From Sphingomonas daechungensis (GTDB lineage Bacteria > Pseudomonadota > Alphaproteobacteria > Sphingomonadales > Sphingomonadaceae), in contig NZ_CP060780.1 of assembly GCF_014489495.1 (NCBI RefSeq), positions 2,801,001 through 2,865,000 of the forward strand: 64,000 bases of DNA, read 5' to 3'. The notes beneath the pieces were generated by a model that saw only the letters and a list, made by a program, of their open reading frames with translations, searched no databases and had not been told where the DNA came from. Within the stretch, counting starts at the first letter, position 1, and the number at the start of each line of letters is the position of its first letter. Of this stretch, positions 29,069 through 39,183 are shown one piece after another. The position numbers were made by a program, and so were the translations under genes.

Positions 29069-29091
29069 GGTTCGAACATTCGGGAGAAACA

Positions 29092-29125
29092 AAGGCCGCT
29101 CGGGGCTCCCGGGCGGCCTTCTTCT
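29092..29125. terminator. Bidirectional rho-independent terminator
   Basis: AAGGCCGC (29092-29099) pairs perfectly with GCGGCCTT (29113-29120) over a GC-rich loop, with CTTCTT on one side and, on the other strand, TTTGTTT. It lies between the convergent GlsB-type and SIMPL genes and can serve both. Confidence 0.75.
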
Positions 29126-29128
29126 TGA

Positions 29129-29848
29129 TCAGCGCAGGTCAAATACCATTGAGACGGTGACCTGCAGCTTCTGCTCGCCGGGCAAAACCTTTGAGTCGGC
29201 GCTGGCGCGCGCTTCCATGAACATCGGGGGCGGTGCTGGCGGCGGCGGGTACGCGCCTCCTCCACCCTCGCTGACGGAAACAACCCGCACCACCTGCATT
29301 CCGAGCGATCGTGCATAGAGCGCGGCCTTCGCCTTGCCGTTCGCGATGGCATTCTGACGCGCCTCGTCCAGCGCCGCTTCCGGCTTGTCGATGGTCAGGT
29401 TCGGCCCGTTGATCTGGTTCGCGCCCTCGGCAACCAGCGCGTCGAGAATCTTCCCGCTGTTGCGGATGTCGCGGAAGCGGACCGTCACCTGATTCGTCGC
29501 CGAATAGCCCACGAGCTGGGGCGGCTGGTTATCCTGATAGCGATAGTCGGGATTGAGGCTGATGGCGCTCGTCTGGATGTCGCGTTCCGCAACTCCGGCT
29601 CGCTTCAATGCCGAAAGTACCCGATCCATGCGGGTACTGTTCTCCTGGATGGCCGAGCTCGCGGTGGCCTGCTTGGTCACAACTCCGGCCGAAATCACCG
29701 CGATATCGGGAACGCGGGTGGCTTCACCCGTCGCCGAAATGTCGAGGCGTGTTCCCGTGATCGGAGGCATTGGGGCCTCCGCCTGCGCGTTCGCCGCCAT
29801 CGGCAGCGCGGCCGCGGTTAGCGCGAGGGCCGCCATTATGCTCTTCAT
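29129..29848 (-). CDS. SIMPL domain (DUF541) periplasmic protein
   Basis: A 239-residue protein with a signal peptide (MKSIMAALALTAAALPMAANAQA) and a SIMPL/DUF541 domain: ISATGEATRVPDIAVISAGV, VLSALKRAGVAERDIQTSAISLNP trimmed to its family order, and GANQINGPNLTI. The C-terminus has a proline run (AYPPPPAPPPMF). Family proteins such as BP26 and YggE are outer-membrane-side or periplasmic, and YggE lowers oxidative stress; the exact role is unknown. It converges with the GlsB-type gene at a shared terminator. Confidence 0.88.
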   Translation of the reverse strand: MKSIMAALALTAAALPMAANAQAEAPMPPITGTRLDISATGEATRVPDIAVISAGVVTKQATASSAIQENSTRMDRVLSALKRAGVAERDIQTSAISLNPDYRYQDNQPPQLVGYSATNQVTVRFRDIRNSGKILDALVAEGANQINGPNLTIDKPEAALDEARQNAIANGKAKAALYARSLGMQVVRVVSVSEGGGGAYPPPPAPPPMFMEARASADSKVLPGEQKLQVTVSMVFDLR

Positions 29849-29946
29849 TCAAACCTCCAAACTCGGAATCAGGAGGCGCAAGCGTCACATCAGCCGAATG
29901 GCTGTTCCCTGAACGCCGGAGTTACGTTTGCACCCGGGGAAAGGGC

Positions 29947-30207
29947 TCAGCCCCGCCTGGAAAGGACCAGTCGGTAAATCAGCAGGATCACGAAGGCGCC
30001 GACGATCGCGGCGATAAAGCCCGCACCCTGTCCGTCGGTGTACCAGCCGACGGAGCGACCGAGGAAGCCCGCCAGGAGGGCGCCGGCGATTCCGAGCAGG
30101 ATTGTGATGATGCATCCGCCGGGGTCGCGCCCGGGCATCAGCAGCTTCGCGATCGCGCCAGCGAGACCGCCAATTACGATCCAGCCCAGGATACCGTAAT
30201 GCTCCAT
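29947..30207 (-). CDS. GlsB/YeaQ/YmgE family membrane protein, second copy
   Basis: An 86-residue protein with three helices and the family motif ILGWIVIGGLAGAIAKLLMP, then GGCIITILLGIAGALLAGFL. The start MEHYGILGWIV at 30207 follows a ribosome-binding site-like GGGAAG. It is divergent in sequence from the copy at 28817, so the two are old paralogs, not a fresh duplication. It stands between the SIMPL gene and the efflux operon. Confidence 0.88.
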   Translation of the reverse strand: MEHYGILGWIVIGGLAGAIAKLLMPGRDPGGCIITILLGIAGALLAGFLGRSVGWYTDGQGAGFIAAIVGAFVILLIYRLVLSRRG

Positions 30208-30413
30208 ATTCGCTTCCCTTTCGTTTCGCCCGTGCAACGCAAGGGCACTGCAGTTTTGCGCCAACGCGTCTTCGCGACTCAAGTGCCGCCGTTAGTCGAA
30301 AAACTGTAGCGGGGCACGATTTGACAAGTTCAGTTGCGGCAACTGACTTATTCGCGTAATACAGTGCCGCCGATCCGCTGTAGTGAATCGCGAACAGGGC
30401 GAAAGAAGTGAGA

Positions 30414-31596
30414 ATGAACCGGGAAACATCATCGTTCGAGAGTTCCGACACGCTGGTGGTCGTCGATCGCGCGCGCCGCCGCCGCATGATGTTCATCGCG
30501 GCGGGTGTCGCGGCAATCGTCATCATCGTCGCATTCATGCTGATGCGCGGGGCAAGGATGAGCAGGCCGCCGCCGGCGGAGCGTCGGGCAGCGGCCAGGT
30601 GCCGACGGTCACCGTGGTGGTGCCCGGCAGGAGCGACGTACCCAGAACCGTGACGGCCAGCGGCGCGCTCGCGGCCCATCGCGATCAGCCGATCGGCATC
30701 GCCGGTTCGGGCGGTCGCGTCACCAGCGTTCGCGTCGATGCCGGCAGATGGGTCGGTGCGGGCGCCGTGCTGGCGACGGTCGATCGCTCGGTCCAGTCCC
30801 AGCAGGCCGCGCAGCTTGCGGCCCAAGTGGCGTCGGCGAAGGCAAACGCGCAGCTCGCCCAGAACAATTACGAGCGCGCGGTTGCCCTCCAGGGCCGCGG
30901 GTTCGTCTCCAAGGCAGAGATCGATTCGAAGCGCGCGGCGCGCGACGCCGCCAATGCCCAGGTCCGGGTCAGCCAGGCACAGCTGGACGCCACCCGCGCC
31001 GAGATCGGACGGCTGGACGTTCGGGCTCCTGTCAGCGGGCTGGTTCTCGCCCGTAATGTCGAGGTCGGCCAGATCGTCAGCCCAGGCACCGGGCCTTGTT
31101 CCGGTTGGCCGAGGGCGGGCGCATGGAAATGCGTGCGCAGCTTTCACAGCAGGACCTCGTGCTCGTTCATGCGGGGATGCCGGCAAGCGTTACGCCGATC
31201 GGCACCGACCGCGCCTTCTCGGGCCAGGTCTGGCAGGTTGCGCCGATCATCGACCCTCAGTCGCGCCAGGGTGAAGTTAGGATCCTGTTGCCTTACGATC
31301 CTTCCATCCGGCCCGGCGGCTTCGCGGAAGCAAGGATCAATGCCGGCGAGACATCGGCTCCGCTGCTGCCGCAAAGTGCCGTGCTGAGCGACGACAAGGG
31401 CAACTACGTCTACATCGTCAACGCCAAGAATGAGGTCGAACGGCGCGGTATCAAGATCGGAACGATCAGCGATGCCGGCGTGACGATCGCCGAAGGTCTC
31501 ACTGGTCAGGAGGCGGTCGTCCTGTCGGCTGGCCCTTCCTCAACCCGGACAGAAAGTCTCGCCGAAGCGTCAAAGCGCAAGGTGAGGATCGAGTAA
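30414..31596 (+). CDS. RND efflux periplasmic adaptor (two frameshifts)
   Basis: A protein of about 394 residues with a single N-terminal membrane helix (MMFIAAGVAAIVIIVAFMLM), not a lipoprotein signal. Then come the barrel-sandwich half-motifs (GGRVTSVRVDAGRWVGAGAV and LDVRAPVSGLVLARNVEVGQ), a helical hairpin and beta-barrel domains (ILLPYDPSIRPGGFAEARI). Missing bases near 30551 and 31093 split it into three frames. It bridges the RND pump to an outer membrane channel. The permease gene follows 12 bases downstream. No outer membrane factor gene is present, so it may share one encoded elsewhere. Confidence 0.9.
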
Positions 31597-31608
31597 GGCT
31601 CAGTCGCG

Positions 31609-34600
31609 ATGAATTTCCGTAACATCTCAGCCTGGTGCATTCGCAACCCGGTCCCGCCGATTGTCTTCTTCGCCGGCCTGCTGCTGGCCGGCATCGTCTC
31701 CTTCATGGGATGCAGGTTAACAACAACCCGGACATCGATTTCCCGGCGGCGCAGGTGAACATCTCCCAGCCGGGCGCGGCACCTTCGGAAATGGAAACGC
31801 AAATTACGCAGCGAGTGGAATCGGCCATTCGCGGCGTGAACGGCGTCGATGAGATCAACAGCTCGATCCGCGAGGGGAACAGCAACACCTTCGTCCAGTT
31901 CGAGATCGGAACGCCGACCGACCGCGCGGTCAACGATATCCGCGACGCACTCGCGCAGATTCGCGGCGACCTGCCGGAAGGCATCCTCGAGCCGCAGATC
32001 AGCCGCGTCGACATCGCCGGCGATCCGATCGTCTTCGTTGCCGCCGAGACGTCGGACATGAGCCTTGAAGAGCTCAGCTGGTACGTCGACAACACCGTGG
32101 CCAAGCGCCTCCTCGGCGTCGAAGGCATCGCGGCGGTCTCCCGCGAGGGCGGCGTCGATCGCCAGATCCGGATCATCCTCGACCCTGCCGCGCTCCAGGC
32201 GCAGGGCATTACGGCCGCGCAGGTCAACCAACAGCTTCGCCAGACCAATCTCAATGCCGCGGGCGGGCGGGCCGAGATTGCCGGATCGGAGCAGTCGGTC
32301 CGCGTGCTCGGTAATGCCCGCGATGCCTATGAACTCTCGCAGACGCAGATCTCGGTCCCAGGAGGACGGACTGTTCGGCTCGCCGATCTTGGCGAAGTGC
32401 GGGACGCCTATTCCGAACAGCGCACTATCGCGAAGATGAATGGCCGCCAGGTCATCAGCTTCAACGTCCAGCGCTCCAAGGGCTCATCCGAGGTCACCGT
32501 CTACGACAAGACCTGGGAAGAGTTGAAAAAGATCGAGAAGGACGATCCGCGCATCCACTTCTCGGAAATCTCGAACAACGTCGATTACACCATCGCTCAA
32601 TATCATTCGGCGATGGAAGGTTTGTGGGAAGGCGCGGTCCTCGCCGTCCTGGTGGTCTTCCTGTTCCTTCGCGATATTCGCGCTACGCTGATCTCGGCTC
32701 TCGCTATTCCGTTGTCCGCAATCCCGGCGTTCTGGTTCATGAGCCTGATGGGGATCACGCTGAACGGCCTGTCGCTGCTGGCCCTCAGCCTCGTCGCCGG
32801 CGTGCTGGTCGACGACGCGATCGTCGAGATCGAGAACATCGTCCGACACATGCGGATGGGCAAATCGGGGTATCAGGCTTCGATCGATGCGGCCGACGAG
32901 ATCGGTCTCGCCGTTCTCGCGACGACAATGTCGATCGTCGCGGTCTTCCTGCCGGTCGCGCTCATGCCGGGCATTTCGGGGCAGTTCTTCAAGGCATTCG
33001 GCTTCACCGTCGTCATCGCGGTCCTGATGAGTTTGCTCGTCGCCCGAATGATCACGCCAATGATTGCCGCCTACTTCCTGCGTGCCAAGGGCATTCAGCC
33101 GCACGCGTCCGGCCCGATGATGAACAAGTATCTGGACATCCTGAAGTGGAGTCTCAGCACGGAGCGGGCGCGCGCCTACCGCGAGCGGAAGCCCGGGGCG
33201 ATCCGGGCCGTGCTGTCCATGTTCCGCGATCATCGCGTCTGGATGGTCGGCGTCGGCCTTGGACTGTTCGTCCTTCAAGGTGTCCTGTTCGCCACGCTTT
33301 CGATCACCTTTCAGCCGGCGATGAATTTCGATTTTTCGAACGTGCGCATCGGCATGGCGCCGGGATCGACGCTCGAGCAGACCGAGGCCGTCGTCGACCG
33401 GACCGCGGCGATCGTAATGAAGGATCCGGACGTCGAGAAAGTGTTCGAGCGCGTCTATGTCGGCTCGGGCTACGTCAATATCGTCCTCAAGAAGGACCGC
33501 AAGAAGACCAGCACGGAATTCGAACGCAGCCTGGGGCCGGAAATTTCGGCAATTCCGGACGCGCAGGTCAACTTCCTCAGCCAGAATGGTGGCGGACCTG
33601 GCGGCGCTGCCCGCGATATCATGCTATATCTTGGCAGCGACAATCCCGTCCTGCTCTATGAAACGGCGAACAAGATTTCCGACGAAATGGCGAAGTTGCC
33701 AGGGCTGCGCGCACCCCGCGTCGCAGGCGACCTCGTCCGTCCCGAAATCACGATCAAGCCCCGTTTCGATCTCGCCGCCGATCTCGGCGTGACCACCACC
33801 GCTCTTAGCCAGACGATCCGCATCGCGACCTTGGGCGATATCGAGCAGAACAGCGCCAAGTTCTCGCTCGCCGATCGCCAGGTGCCGATCATGGTGTCCC
33901 TATCGGAGAGGAGCCGTCGTGATCTGGCAACGCTCGAGAACCTCCCGGTCCCGACTTCAAGCGGCGGTTCAGTACCCTGAAGTCGGTCACGGAGATCGGG
34001 TTCGGCGCTGGCCCCACCACGGTCCAGCGCACCAACCAGATTCGCCGTATCGCGATCGGTGCGGACTTGGCGCCCGGTCTCGTGTCCGGCGACGTCTGGC
34101 CGAAGATCAACGAGCTGCCGACGGTGAAGAACCTTCCGCGCGGCGTGAACAAGCTCGATCTGGGCGACCAGAAATGGCAGGCCGAGTTGTTCTATTACTT
34201 CCTGATCGCGCTCGGATCGGGCGTCTTGCTCGTCTTCGCGGTGCTGGTGCTGCTCTACCGACGCTTCCTCGCTCCGTTCGTGAACATGGGGTCGCTTCTG
34301 ATCGCTCCGCTCGGAGCTGCCATCGCACTCCACATCACGGGCAATCCGCTATCGATGCCGGTGTTCATCGGAATCCTGATGCTGTTCGGCATCGTTGCCA
34401 AGAACTCGATCCTGCTGGTCGATTTCGCGGTCGAGATGATGAACCACGGAATGCCCAAGGATGAGGCGATTTATGAAGCCGGGCACAAGCGCGCCCAGCC
34501 GATCGTGATGACGACCGTCGCAATGGTCGCGGGCATGGTTCCCATCGCGCTATCCCTGACGGGCGATTCGAGCTGGCGCGCACCGATGGGCGTCACCGTG

Positions 34601-34768
34601 ATCGGCGGCCTGATTTTCTCGACGATCCTGACCCTGCTGCTGGTCCCTGCCTTCTTCTCGATCGCCATCGACATCGAGCAGTGGATTGGGCGGAGATTCC
34701 ACAAGATGGTCGGCCAGGGCGCACACCGCGCGCCCTCGTCAGGGCAAGCGCCGCAACCCGCGGAGTGA
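31609..34768 (+). CDS. RND efflux permease (two frameshifts)
   Basis: A protein of about 1050 residues with twelve membrane helices and two large periplasmic loops. The proton-relay aspartates are in GVLVDDAIVEIENIV in helix 4 (about residue 402), and the lysine of helix 10 in GIVAKNSILLVDF (about 929). The start MNFRNISAWCIRNPVPPIVF at ATG 31609 is joined to the rest by a missing base near 31710, and a second one near 33977 separates the C-terminal 260 residues. It belongs to the multidrug/solvent (HAE1-like) efflux group, driven by protons; the substrate is unknown. It forms an operon with the adaptor. Confidence 0.92.
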
Positions 34769-34800
34769 ACCGGCGGCCAAGCTCGTCTATTGATGGGCCG

Positions 34801-36072
34801 ATGGATGCGAGAACTCAGTCCCGGAATGCCCTAGCGCGGTTCAACCCGGCGCAGCCCGGTGCTGCCGGAATGAAGCTGGCCGCGACCGGACTTCTCGTCC
34901 TGATGGCCGCGTTGTTTTTCGTGACGCGCGCATACGAGCAGCAGTATCCGTGGCTGTCGTACGTGAAGGCGTTTTCTGAAGCGGCAATGGTCGGTGGCCT
35001 TGCAGACTGGTTCGCAGTCACCGCGCTCTTTCGCCACCCGCTCGGCCTGCCCATCCCGCACACGGCGATCATTCCGAGGAACAAGGATCGCATCGGCGAA
35101 GCGCTCGCGAACTTTATCCGTGAGAACTTCCTCATCCCGTCAGTGGTCGCCCGGCGCATGCGCAACATCGACGTGGCCGGAGCCGTCGGCCGTTTCCTGC
35201 AAACCCCTGCGGGAGAGGGCACCCGCATCCGTGCCGGCGCGTCCCGCCTGATCGCCGACGTCTTCGAAGGTCTCGACGACGAGCGGCTGGGCGGCATCGT
35301 CAAGGGTGCAATCTCGACCCGCATCCGCAAGATGGAGGTATCGCCGCTCCTCGGCCATGCGCTGGCGTCAGCGATCAACGAGGATCGCCATGTTCCGATG
35401 CTCGAGGCCGCGATCCGCTGGACCGCGCGAGCCCTCGAAGCGAACGAGCCCCTGATCCGGGAGATGGTGCAAAAGAAGGCCAATTGGGCCCTCAAGTTGG
35501 CCGGGCTGGATGCCAAGCTCGCCGACGCGATCCTCGACGGACTGCGCAAGCTCACGGTCGAAATGTCAACCGATCCCGCCCACCCCGTTCGCGTGAAGGT
35601 CGAGGAAGCGCTCGCCCAACTTGCCAACGACCTCCAGACGCGTCCGGAAACACGGAAGCGGGTGGAGGCGATCAAGGAGCAGCTTCTCGATAATCGATCG
35701 GTCAGCCTGTGGCTCGACACCTTGTGGCAGAAGTCGCGCGAGGCGGTGATCAAGGCGGCGCGCAATCCCGATGCCGCTTTTGCCGGCAAGCTCGGAGAGG
35801 TGCTGAAGTCGATGGGAACGACGCTGGAAAGCGACGCCCGCATCCGCGCCGCCATCAACCAGTTTGCCCGCCGCGCTGTCGTCGGCATGTCCGCGAGCTA
35901 CGGCGGATCCATGGTCAAACTGGTGTCGGAGACCGTGCGAGGCTGGGATGCGGGGACGGTGACGGCGCGCCTGGAAAGCGCGGTGGGCCGCGACCTCCAA
36001 TACATCCGCATCAACGGTACCCTTGTCGGCGGACTCGTCGGTGTCGCCATTCACGTTCTGGATACGCTTTGA
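34801..36072 (+). CDS. DUF445 family membrane protein
   Basis: A 423-residue protein with an N-terminal helix (KLAATGLLVLMAALFFVTRA), the conserved family block FSEAAMVGGLADWFAVTALF followed by RHPLGLPIPHTAIIP, long amphipathic helical repeats and a C-terminal helix (GTLVGGLVGVAIHVL). This is the YjiN/DUF445 family, inner-membrane proteins with no known function. The stop overlaps the start of the next gene as TTGA. The frame is intact. Confidence 0.88.
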   Translation: MDARTQSRNALARFNPAQPGAAGMKLAATGLLVLMAALFFVTRAYEQQYPWLSYVKAFSEAAMVGGLADWFAVTALFRHPLGLPIPHTAIIPRNKDRIGEALANFIRENFLIPSVVARRMRNIDVAGAVGRFLQTPAGEGTRIRAGASRLIADVFEGLDDERLGGIVKGAISTRIRKMEVSPLLGHALASAINEDRHVPMLEAAIRWTARALEANEPLIREMVQKKANWALKLAGLDAKLADAILDGLRKLTVEMSTDPAHPVRVKVEEALAQLANDLQTRPETRKRVEAIKEQLLDNRSVSLWLDTLWQKSREAVIKAARNPDAAFAGKLGEVLKSMGTTLESDARIRAAINQFARRAVVGMSASYGGSMVKLVSETVRGWDAGTVTARLESAVGRDLQYIRINGTLVGGLVGVAIHVLDTL

Positions 36073-36496
36073 CGATCGTCATCCGCGAAGCCCGAGAGTC
36101 GGACGCACCGCGGCTCGTCGAACTCATCATTGCCCTGGGACATCCCATCGAAGAGGCGGATGTCCGTCGTAATCTCGAGATCCTTGGGAAGAATGAGATC
36201 CTGCCCTGGTCGCCACGGATGCCGAGCGAGTGATCGGCATGTGCGGCCTGTCAGCCATGGTGACCGTCCATCGTCCGGCACCCGTCGGCCGGGTTTCAGT
36301 AATGATTGTCGACGAGAGCTATCGCGGACGCGGAATTGGTGCCTTGCTCATGGCCGAAGCGGAGAAGCGCCTCTCCGCGCACGGATGCCATATCCTGGAA
36401 GTGACGAGCAACGTCAGCCGCGAGCGCGCCCACCAGTTTTACGAAAAGCTCGGGTACGAACGTACGAGCTACCGCTTCATGAAGACGCTAGCCTAG
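36069..36496 (+). CDS. GNAT family acetyltransferase (frameshift near 36208)
   Basis: A protein of about 142 residues. The fold motifs are [17 protein letters not shown] at the start, [20 protein letters not shown] (acetyl-CoA-binding R-G-x-G-I/A) and [16 protein letters not shown] near the end. The first 48 residues lie in frame 3 and the rest in frame 2, joined by one missing base near 36208. TTG 36069 overlaps the DUF445 stop. It acetylates an amine, but the substrate is unknown. It converges with murA and shares its last codons. Confidence 0.8.
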
Positions 36497-37776
36497 CCGG
36501 CGCTGCGCCGCTCGATCGTCGCCCCGACGGCACTGAGCTTTTCTTCCAGTCGCTCATAGCCACGGTCGAGGTGATAGACGCGCAGAACCTCCGTCTCACC
36601 CTCAGCAGCCAGACCGGCTAGGATCAGACTCATCGAGGCACGAAGGTCGGTTGCCATGACTTGCGCGCCGGTCAGCTTCGGCACGCCGTGAACAACTGCG
36701 GAACGGCCGTGAATTTCGACCTCCGCGCCCATGCGGCGCAGCTCGGGCACGTGCATGTAACGGTTCTCGAAGATCGTCTCTTCGAGGAAGCTCTGGCCCT
36801 CTGCCCGGCACAGCATCGCCATGAACTGAGCCTGCATGTCCGTGGCGAAACCAGGGAACGGAGATGTCGAAAGCGCCAACGGCTTGAGCCCACCATTCGC
36901 GCTTACCCTGATGCCCTTTTCGTGGAACTCAATGACGAGGCCGGCCTGGGCAAGCGCATTGAGCGTGGCCTGCATGTCGTCCGGCCGGGCGCCAATCAGG
37001 TTGATCGACCCGCCCGTCAGCCCGGCAGCGCAGGCGTAGCTACCGGCTTCGATGCGATCCGGCATGACTTCGTAAGTCGTTCCATGAAGGCCCTCGACGC
37101 CGTCAACGATCAGGTGCCCCGATCCGATGCCTTCGATCTTTGCGCCCATGGCAACCAGAAGATTGCAGAGATCGACGATCTCCGGCTCACGGGCAGCATT
37201 GAACAATTGAGTCCGCCCGTTTGCCAGAACCGCCGCCATCAGCACGTTCTCGGTGGCGCCGACCGACACGACCGGAAAGCTGTAGTCCCCTCCCGTGAGC
37301 CGACCCTTGGGCGCCGAAGCCTTCACGTAGCCGGCAGCCAGTTCGATTTCGGCGCCGATTGCTTCTAGCGCCTTCAGGTGAAGGTCGATCGGTCGATCGC
37401 CGATGGCGCAGCCGCCCGGCAGCGATACCGTGGATTCGCCAGCGCGCGCCAGCATCGGCCCCAACACAAGGATTGAGGCGCGCATCTTGCGCACCATGTC
37501 GTACGGCGCGACCGTCGAGCTAATGTCACTGGCCTGGAAGGTGACCTTCCGTCCGAACTCGCCCTTCTTGACGCCCGCGACGCTGGTCGAGACGCCAAGC
37601 TGGTTCATCAAATGCCCGAAGCTGTCGACATCCGCGAGCCGCGGCAGGTTGGCGAGGGTCAGCTTCTCCTCGGTAAGGAGGGCGCAGGGTATCAGGGTCA
37701 GCGCAGCATTCTTCGCGCCCGAAATGGGAATGTCGCCCTTGAGCGTGCTGCCGCCCTTGATCCAGATACTGTCCAT
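36493..37776 (-). CDS. murA: UDP-N-acetylglucosamine 1-carboxyvinyltransferase
   Basis: A 427-residue enzyme. It transfers enolpyruvate from PEP to UDP-GlcNAc, the first step of peptidoglycan synthesis. Motifs are [18 protein letters not shown] at the N-terminus, the catalytic cysteine in [18 protein letters not shown] at about residue 121 (so fosfomycin-sensitive by that residue), TNF-like [15 protein letters not shown] and [18 protein letters not shown]. The last bases overlap the convergent GNAT gene. The gene is intact. Confidence 0.95.
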   Translation of the reverse strand: MDSIWIKGGSTLKGDIPISGAKNAALTLIPCALLTEEKLTLANLPRLADVDSFGHLMNQLGVSTSVAGVKKGEFGRKVTFQASDISSTVAPYDMVRKMRASILVLGPMLARAGESTVSLPGGCAIGDRPIDLHLKALEAIGAEIELAAGYVKASAPKGRLTGGDYSFPVVSVGATENVLMAAVLANGRTQLFNAAREPEIVDLCNLLVAMGAKIEGIGSGHLIVDGVEGLHGTTYEVMPDRIEAGSYACAAGLTGGSINLIGARPDDMQATLNALAQAGLVIEFHEKGIRVSANGGLKPLALSTSPFPGFATDMQAQFMAMLCRAEGQSFLEETIFENRYMHVPELRRMGAEVEIHGRSAVVHGVPKLTGAQVMATDLRASMSLILAGLAAEGETEVLRVYHLDRGYERLEEKLSAVGATIERRSAG

Positions 37777-37823
37777 CGGCGCGCTTTAGCGCCGATCAGC
37801 GGACTCGCAAGCAGCGGTAGGGC

Positions 37824-38153
37824 TCAGGCCTTTTCGAGAGTGCACTGCAGCGGGTGCTGATTTTCCCGCGCGAAGTCGATCACCTGGCTGACCTTGGTTT
37901 CGGCGACTTCGTAAGTGAACACACCGCAGACGGCGATTCCCTGTTGATGCACCTGCAACATGACGCGGGTCGCGTCCTCGATTCCCATTGAGAAGAATTG
38001 TTGCAGCACCAGGACGACGAACTCCATCGGAGTGTAATCGTCGTTCAGCATCAGGACTTTGTAATTGCTCGGTTTCTTGGTGCGCGGGCGCGTGCGCGTG
38101 GCGACACCTGTTTCCATGTCGCCAACGCCGCCATCATCAGGCTCGTCTGTCAT
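37824..38153 (-). CDS. clpS: ATP-dependent Clp protease adaptor ClpS
   Basis: A protein of about 109 residues. It brings N-degron substrates to ClpAP. Motifs are [20 protein letters not shown] and the pocket-forming region [25 protein letters not shown]. The start is placed at MTDEPDD (38153), since the N-terminal arm is variable; in-frame ATGs at 38165 and 38171 are also possible. The gene is intact and stands alone; clpA is not in the window. Confidence 0.92.
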   Translation of the reverse strand: MTDEPDDGGVGDMETGVATRTRPRTKKPSNYKVLMLNDDYTPMEFVVLVLQQFFSMGIEDATRVMLQVHQQGIAVCGVFTYEVAETKVSQVIDFARENQHPLQCTLEKA

Positions 38154-38251
38154 CGTCCAACGCATACCCATAACACCCCTAAGATATGGCAAGCGGCGAA
38201 CGCCTCGCAAGGAGGCTAGTGGCCGGGAGCGTCCAAAAAAGCGTCGGGCAC

Positions 38252-38293
38252 AAAAAAAGACGGCCGCCCGGGGAGAGAGGTGGGCGGCCGTCT
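38252..38293 (-). terminator. Rho-independent terminator after the phasin gene
   Basis: AGACGGCCGCCC (38258-38269) pairs perfectly with GGGCGGCCGTCT (38282-38293), a 12-base stem. On the minus strand it is followed by TTTTTTT from the run of A at 38252-38258. It is the strongest terminator in the window and ends the phasin transcript. Confidence 0.85.
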
Positions 38294-38323
38294 GGTCATT
38301 GCCTGATCAGGAGGGGAGAGGCG

Positions 38324-39058
38324 TCAGGCAACAAGCTTGTTGATACGCTCCGCGTTCAGCGTGGCGCGGGTCTGGATCGGCTGGATGGCCTCACCCGCGA
38401 GCTTCACGAACGTCTCGGTCAAACGCGAGCTCTCGGCGACGAAGCGGTCGAACTGCGCACGAGCGAACTCGCTCTGCAGCTGAAGGAACTCGCTGGCCGA
38501 CTTGGCTTCGGCGAGGGCGCGGACTGCGTCAGCAGCCTTCTCCACGCCTTCACGGCTGGTCTCGACGACGTCCTGGCCGAGCGACTTGGCGCCTTCGACG
38601 GCAATCTTGCCGGCGTCGACAAGCGCTTCGACGTTGGCCTTGCTGACTTCCGTCAGCTCTTCCATCGCCTTCTGCGAACGCTTCACGACTTCCTGGCCAC
38701 GCTCGCCGGCGTCGGCGAACAGCGTCTGGAACGAACCCGTGTTGGGGAGGGCGTTGAAGCCCGCAAACCAGTTGTTGGTGGTCTTGGTCACAGTCTCAAT
38801 CCTTTCCTGGGCCACGCGGGGCTTACGAGCACCGGCGACCTTTGCAGCGCGGCGCGGCTTGGCGCGGCGAGCGGTTTTCACAGCCGAGCGGGTGGCTTTC
38901 GCCTGACGCTTGGTGGCCCGTGCCACCTTCGAGGTCGTCCGCTTGGTAGTCTTCACGGCAACGGCCGGAACCTCTTTCGCAACCTCGCCTGCGGCTTCAA
39001 CCGCCTTGGTGGCGACCTCCGCGCTGGTGTCGATTGCCGTCTGAGTTTCGTCTGCCAT
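38324..39058 (-). CDS. Phasin family protein with basic N-terminal arm
   Basis: A 244-residue protein. The C-terminal half is a phasin domain: FAGFNALPNTGSFQTLFADA, EELTEVSKANVEALVDAGKI, and LQLQSEFARAQFDRFV, the pattern of granule-coating helices. The N-terminal 80 residues are rich in Ala, Lys and Arg (KTTKRTTSKVARATKRQ, TARRAKPRRAAK), like a histone tail or PhaF/PhaM-type proteins that bind DNA. So it may coat polyhydroxyalkanoate granules and also tie them to the nucleoid. It has a strong terminator downstream and a triple repeat upstream. PHA synthase is at 45998-47771. Confidence 0.88.
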   Translation of the reverse strand: MADETQTAIDTSAEVATKAVEAAGEVAKEVPAVAVKTTKRTTSKVARATKRQAKATRSAVKTARRAKPRRAAKVAGARKPRVAQERIETVTKTTNNWFAGFNALPNTGSFQTLFADAGERGQEVVKRSQKAMEELTEVSKANVEALVDAGKIAVEGAKSLGQDVVETSREGVEKAADAVRALAEAKSASEFLQLQSEFARAQFDRFVAESSRLTETFVKLAGEAIQPIQTRATLNAERINKLVA

Positions 39059-39078
39059 TGCTACAATTTCCTTCTTTT

Positions 39079-39139
39079 GTGCGCTGCAACATAATCTTTT
39101 GCAGTGCACCTTTCAAGGTCTTTTTTTGTGCAGTGCAAC
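39079..39139. promoter_or_regulatory. Three TGCA-N-TGCA-type repeats in the phasin promoter (candidate PhaR operator)
   Basis: GTGCGCTGCAAC (39079-39090), TTGCAGTGCACC (39099-39110) and GTGCAGTGCAAC (39128-39139) each contain a near-palindromic TGC(A/G)-N-TGCA core. They lie within 80 bases of the phasin start. The PHA-responsive repressor PhaR binds TGC-rich repeats of this type before phasin genes. The sites also cover the start region of the divergent gmk promoter. Confidence 0.5.
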
Positions 39140-39183
39140 AGAGCGCTCCTTGACGCTTTTTCAGCGTCGGACCAAGAACAGTC

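Noticed and set aside
34815-35888. A 357-residue minus-strand ORF within DUF445
   Set aside because: It is a serine- and arginine-rich shadow frame of a clear DUF445 gene.
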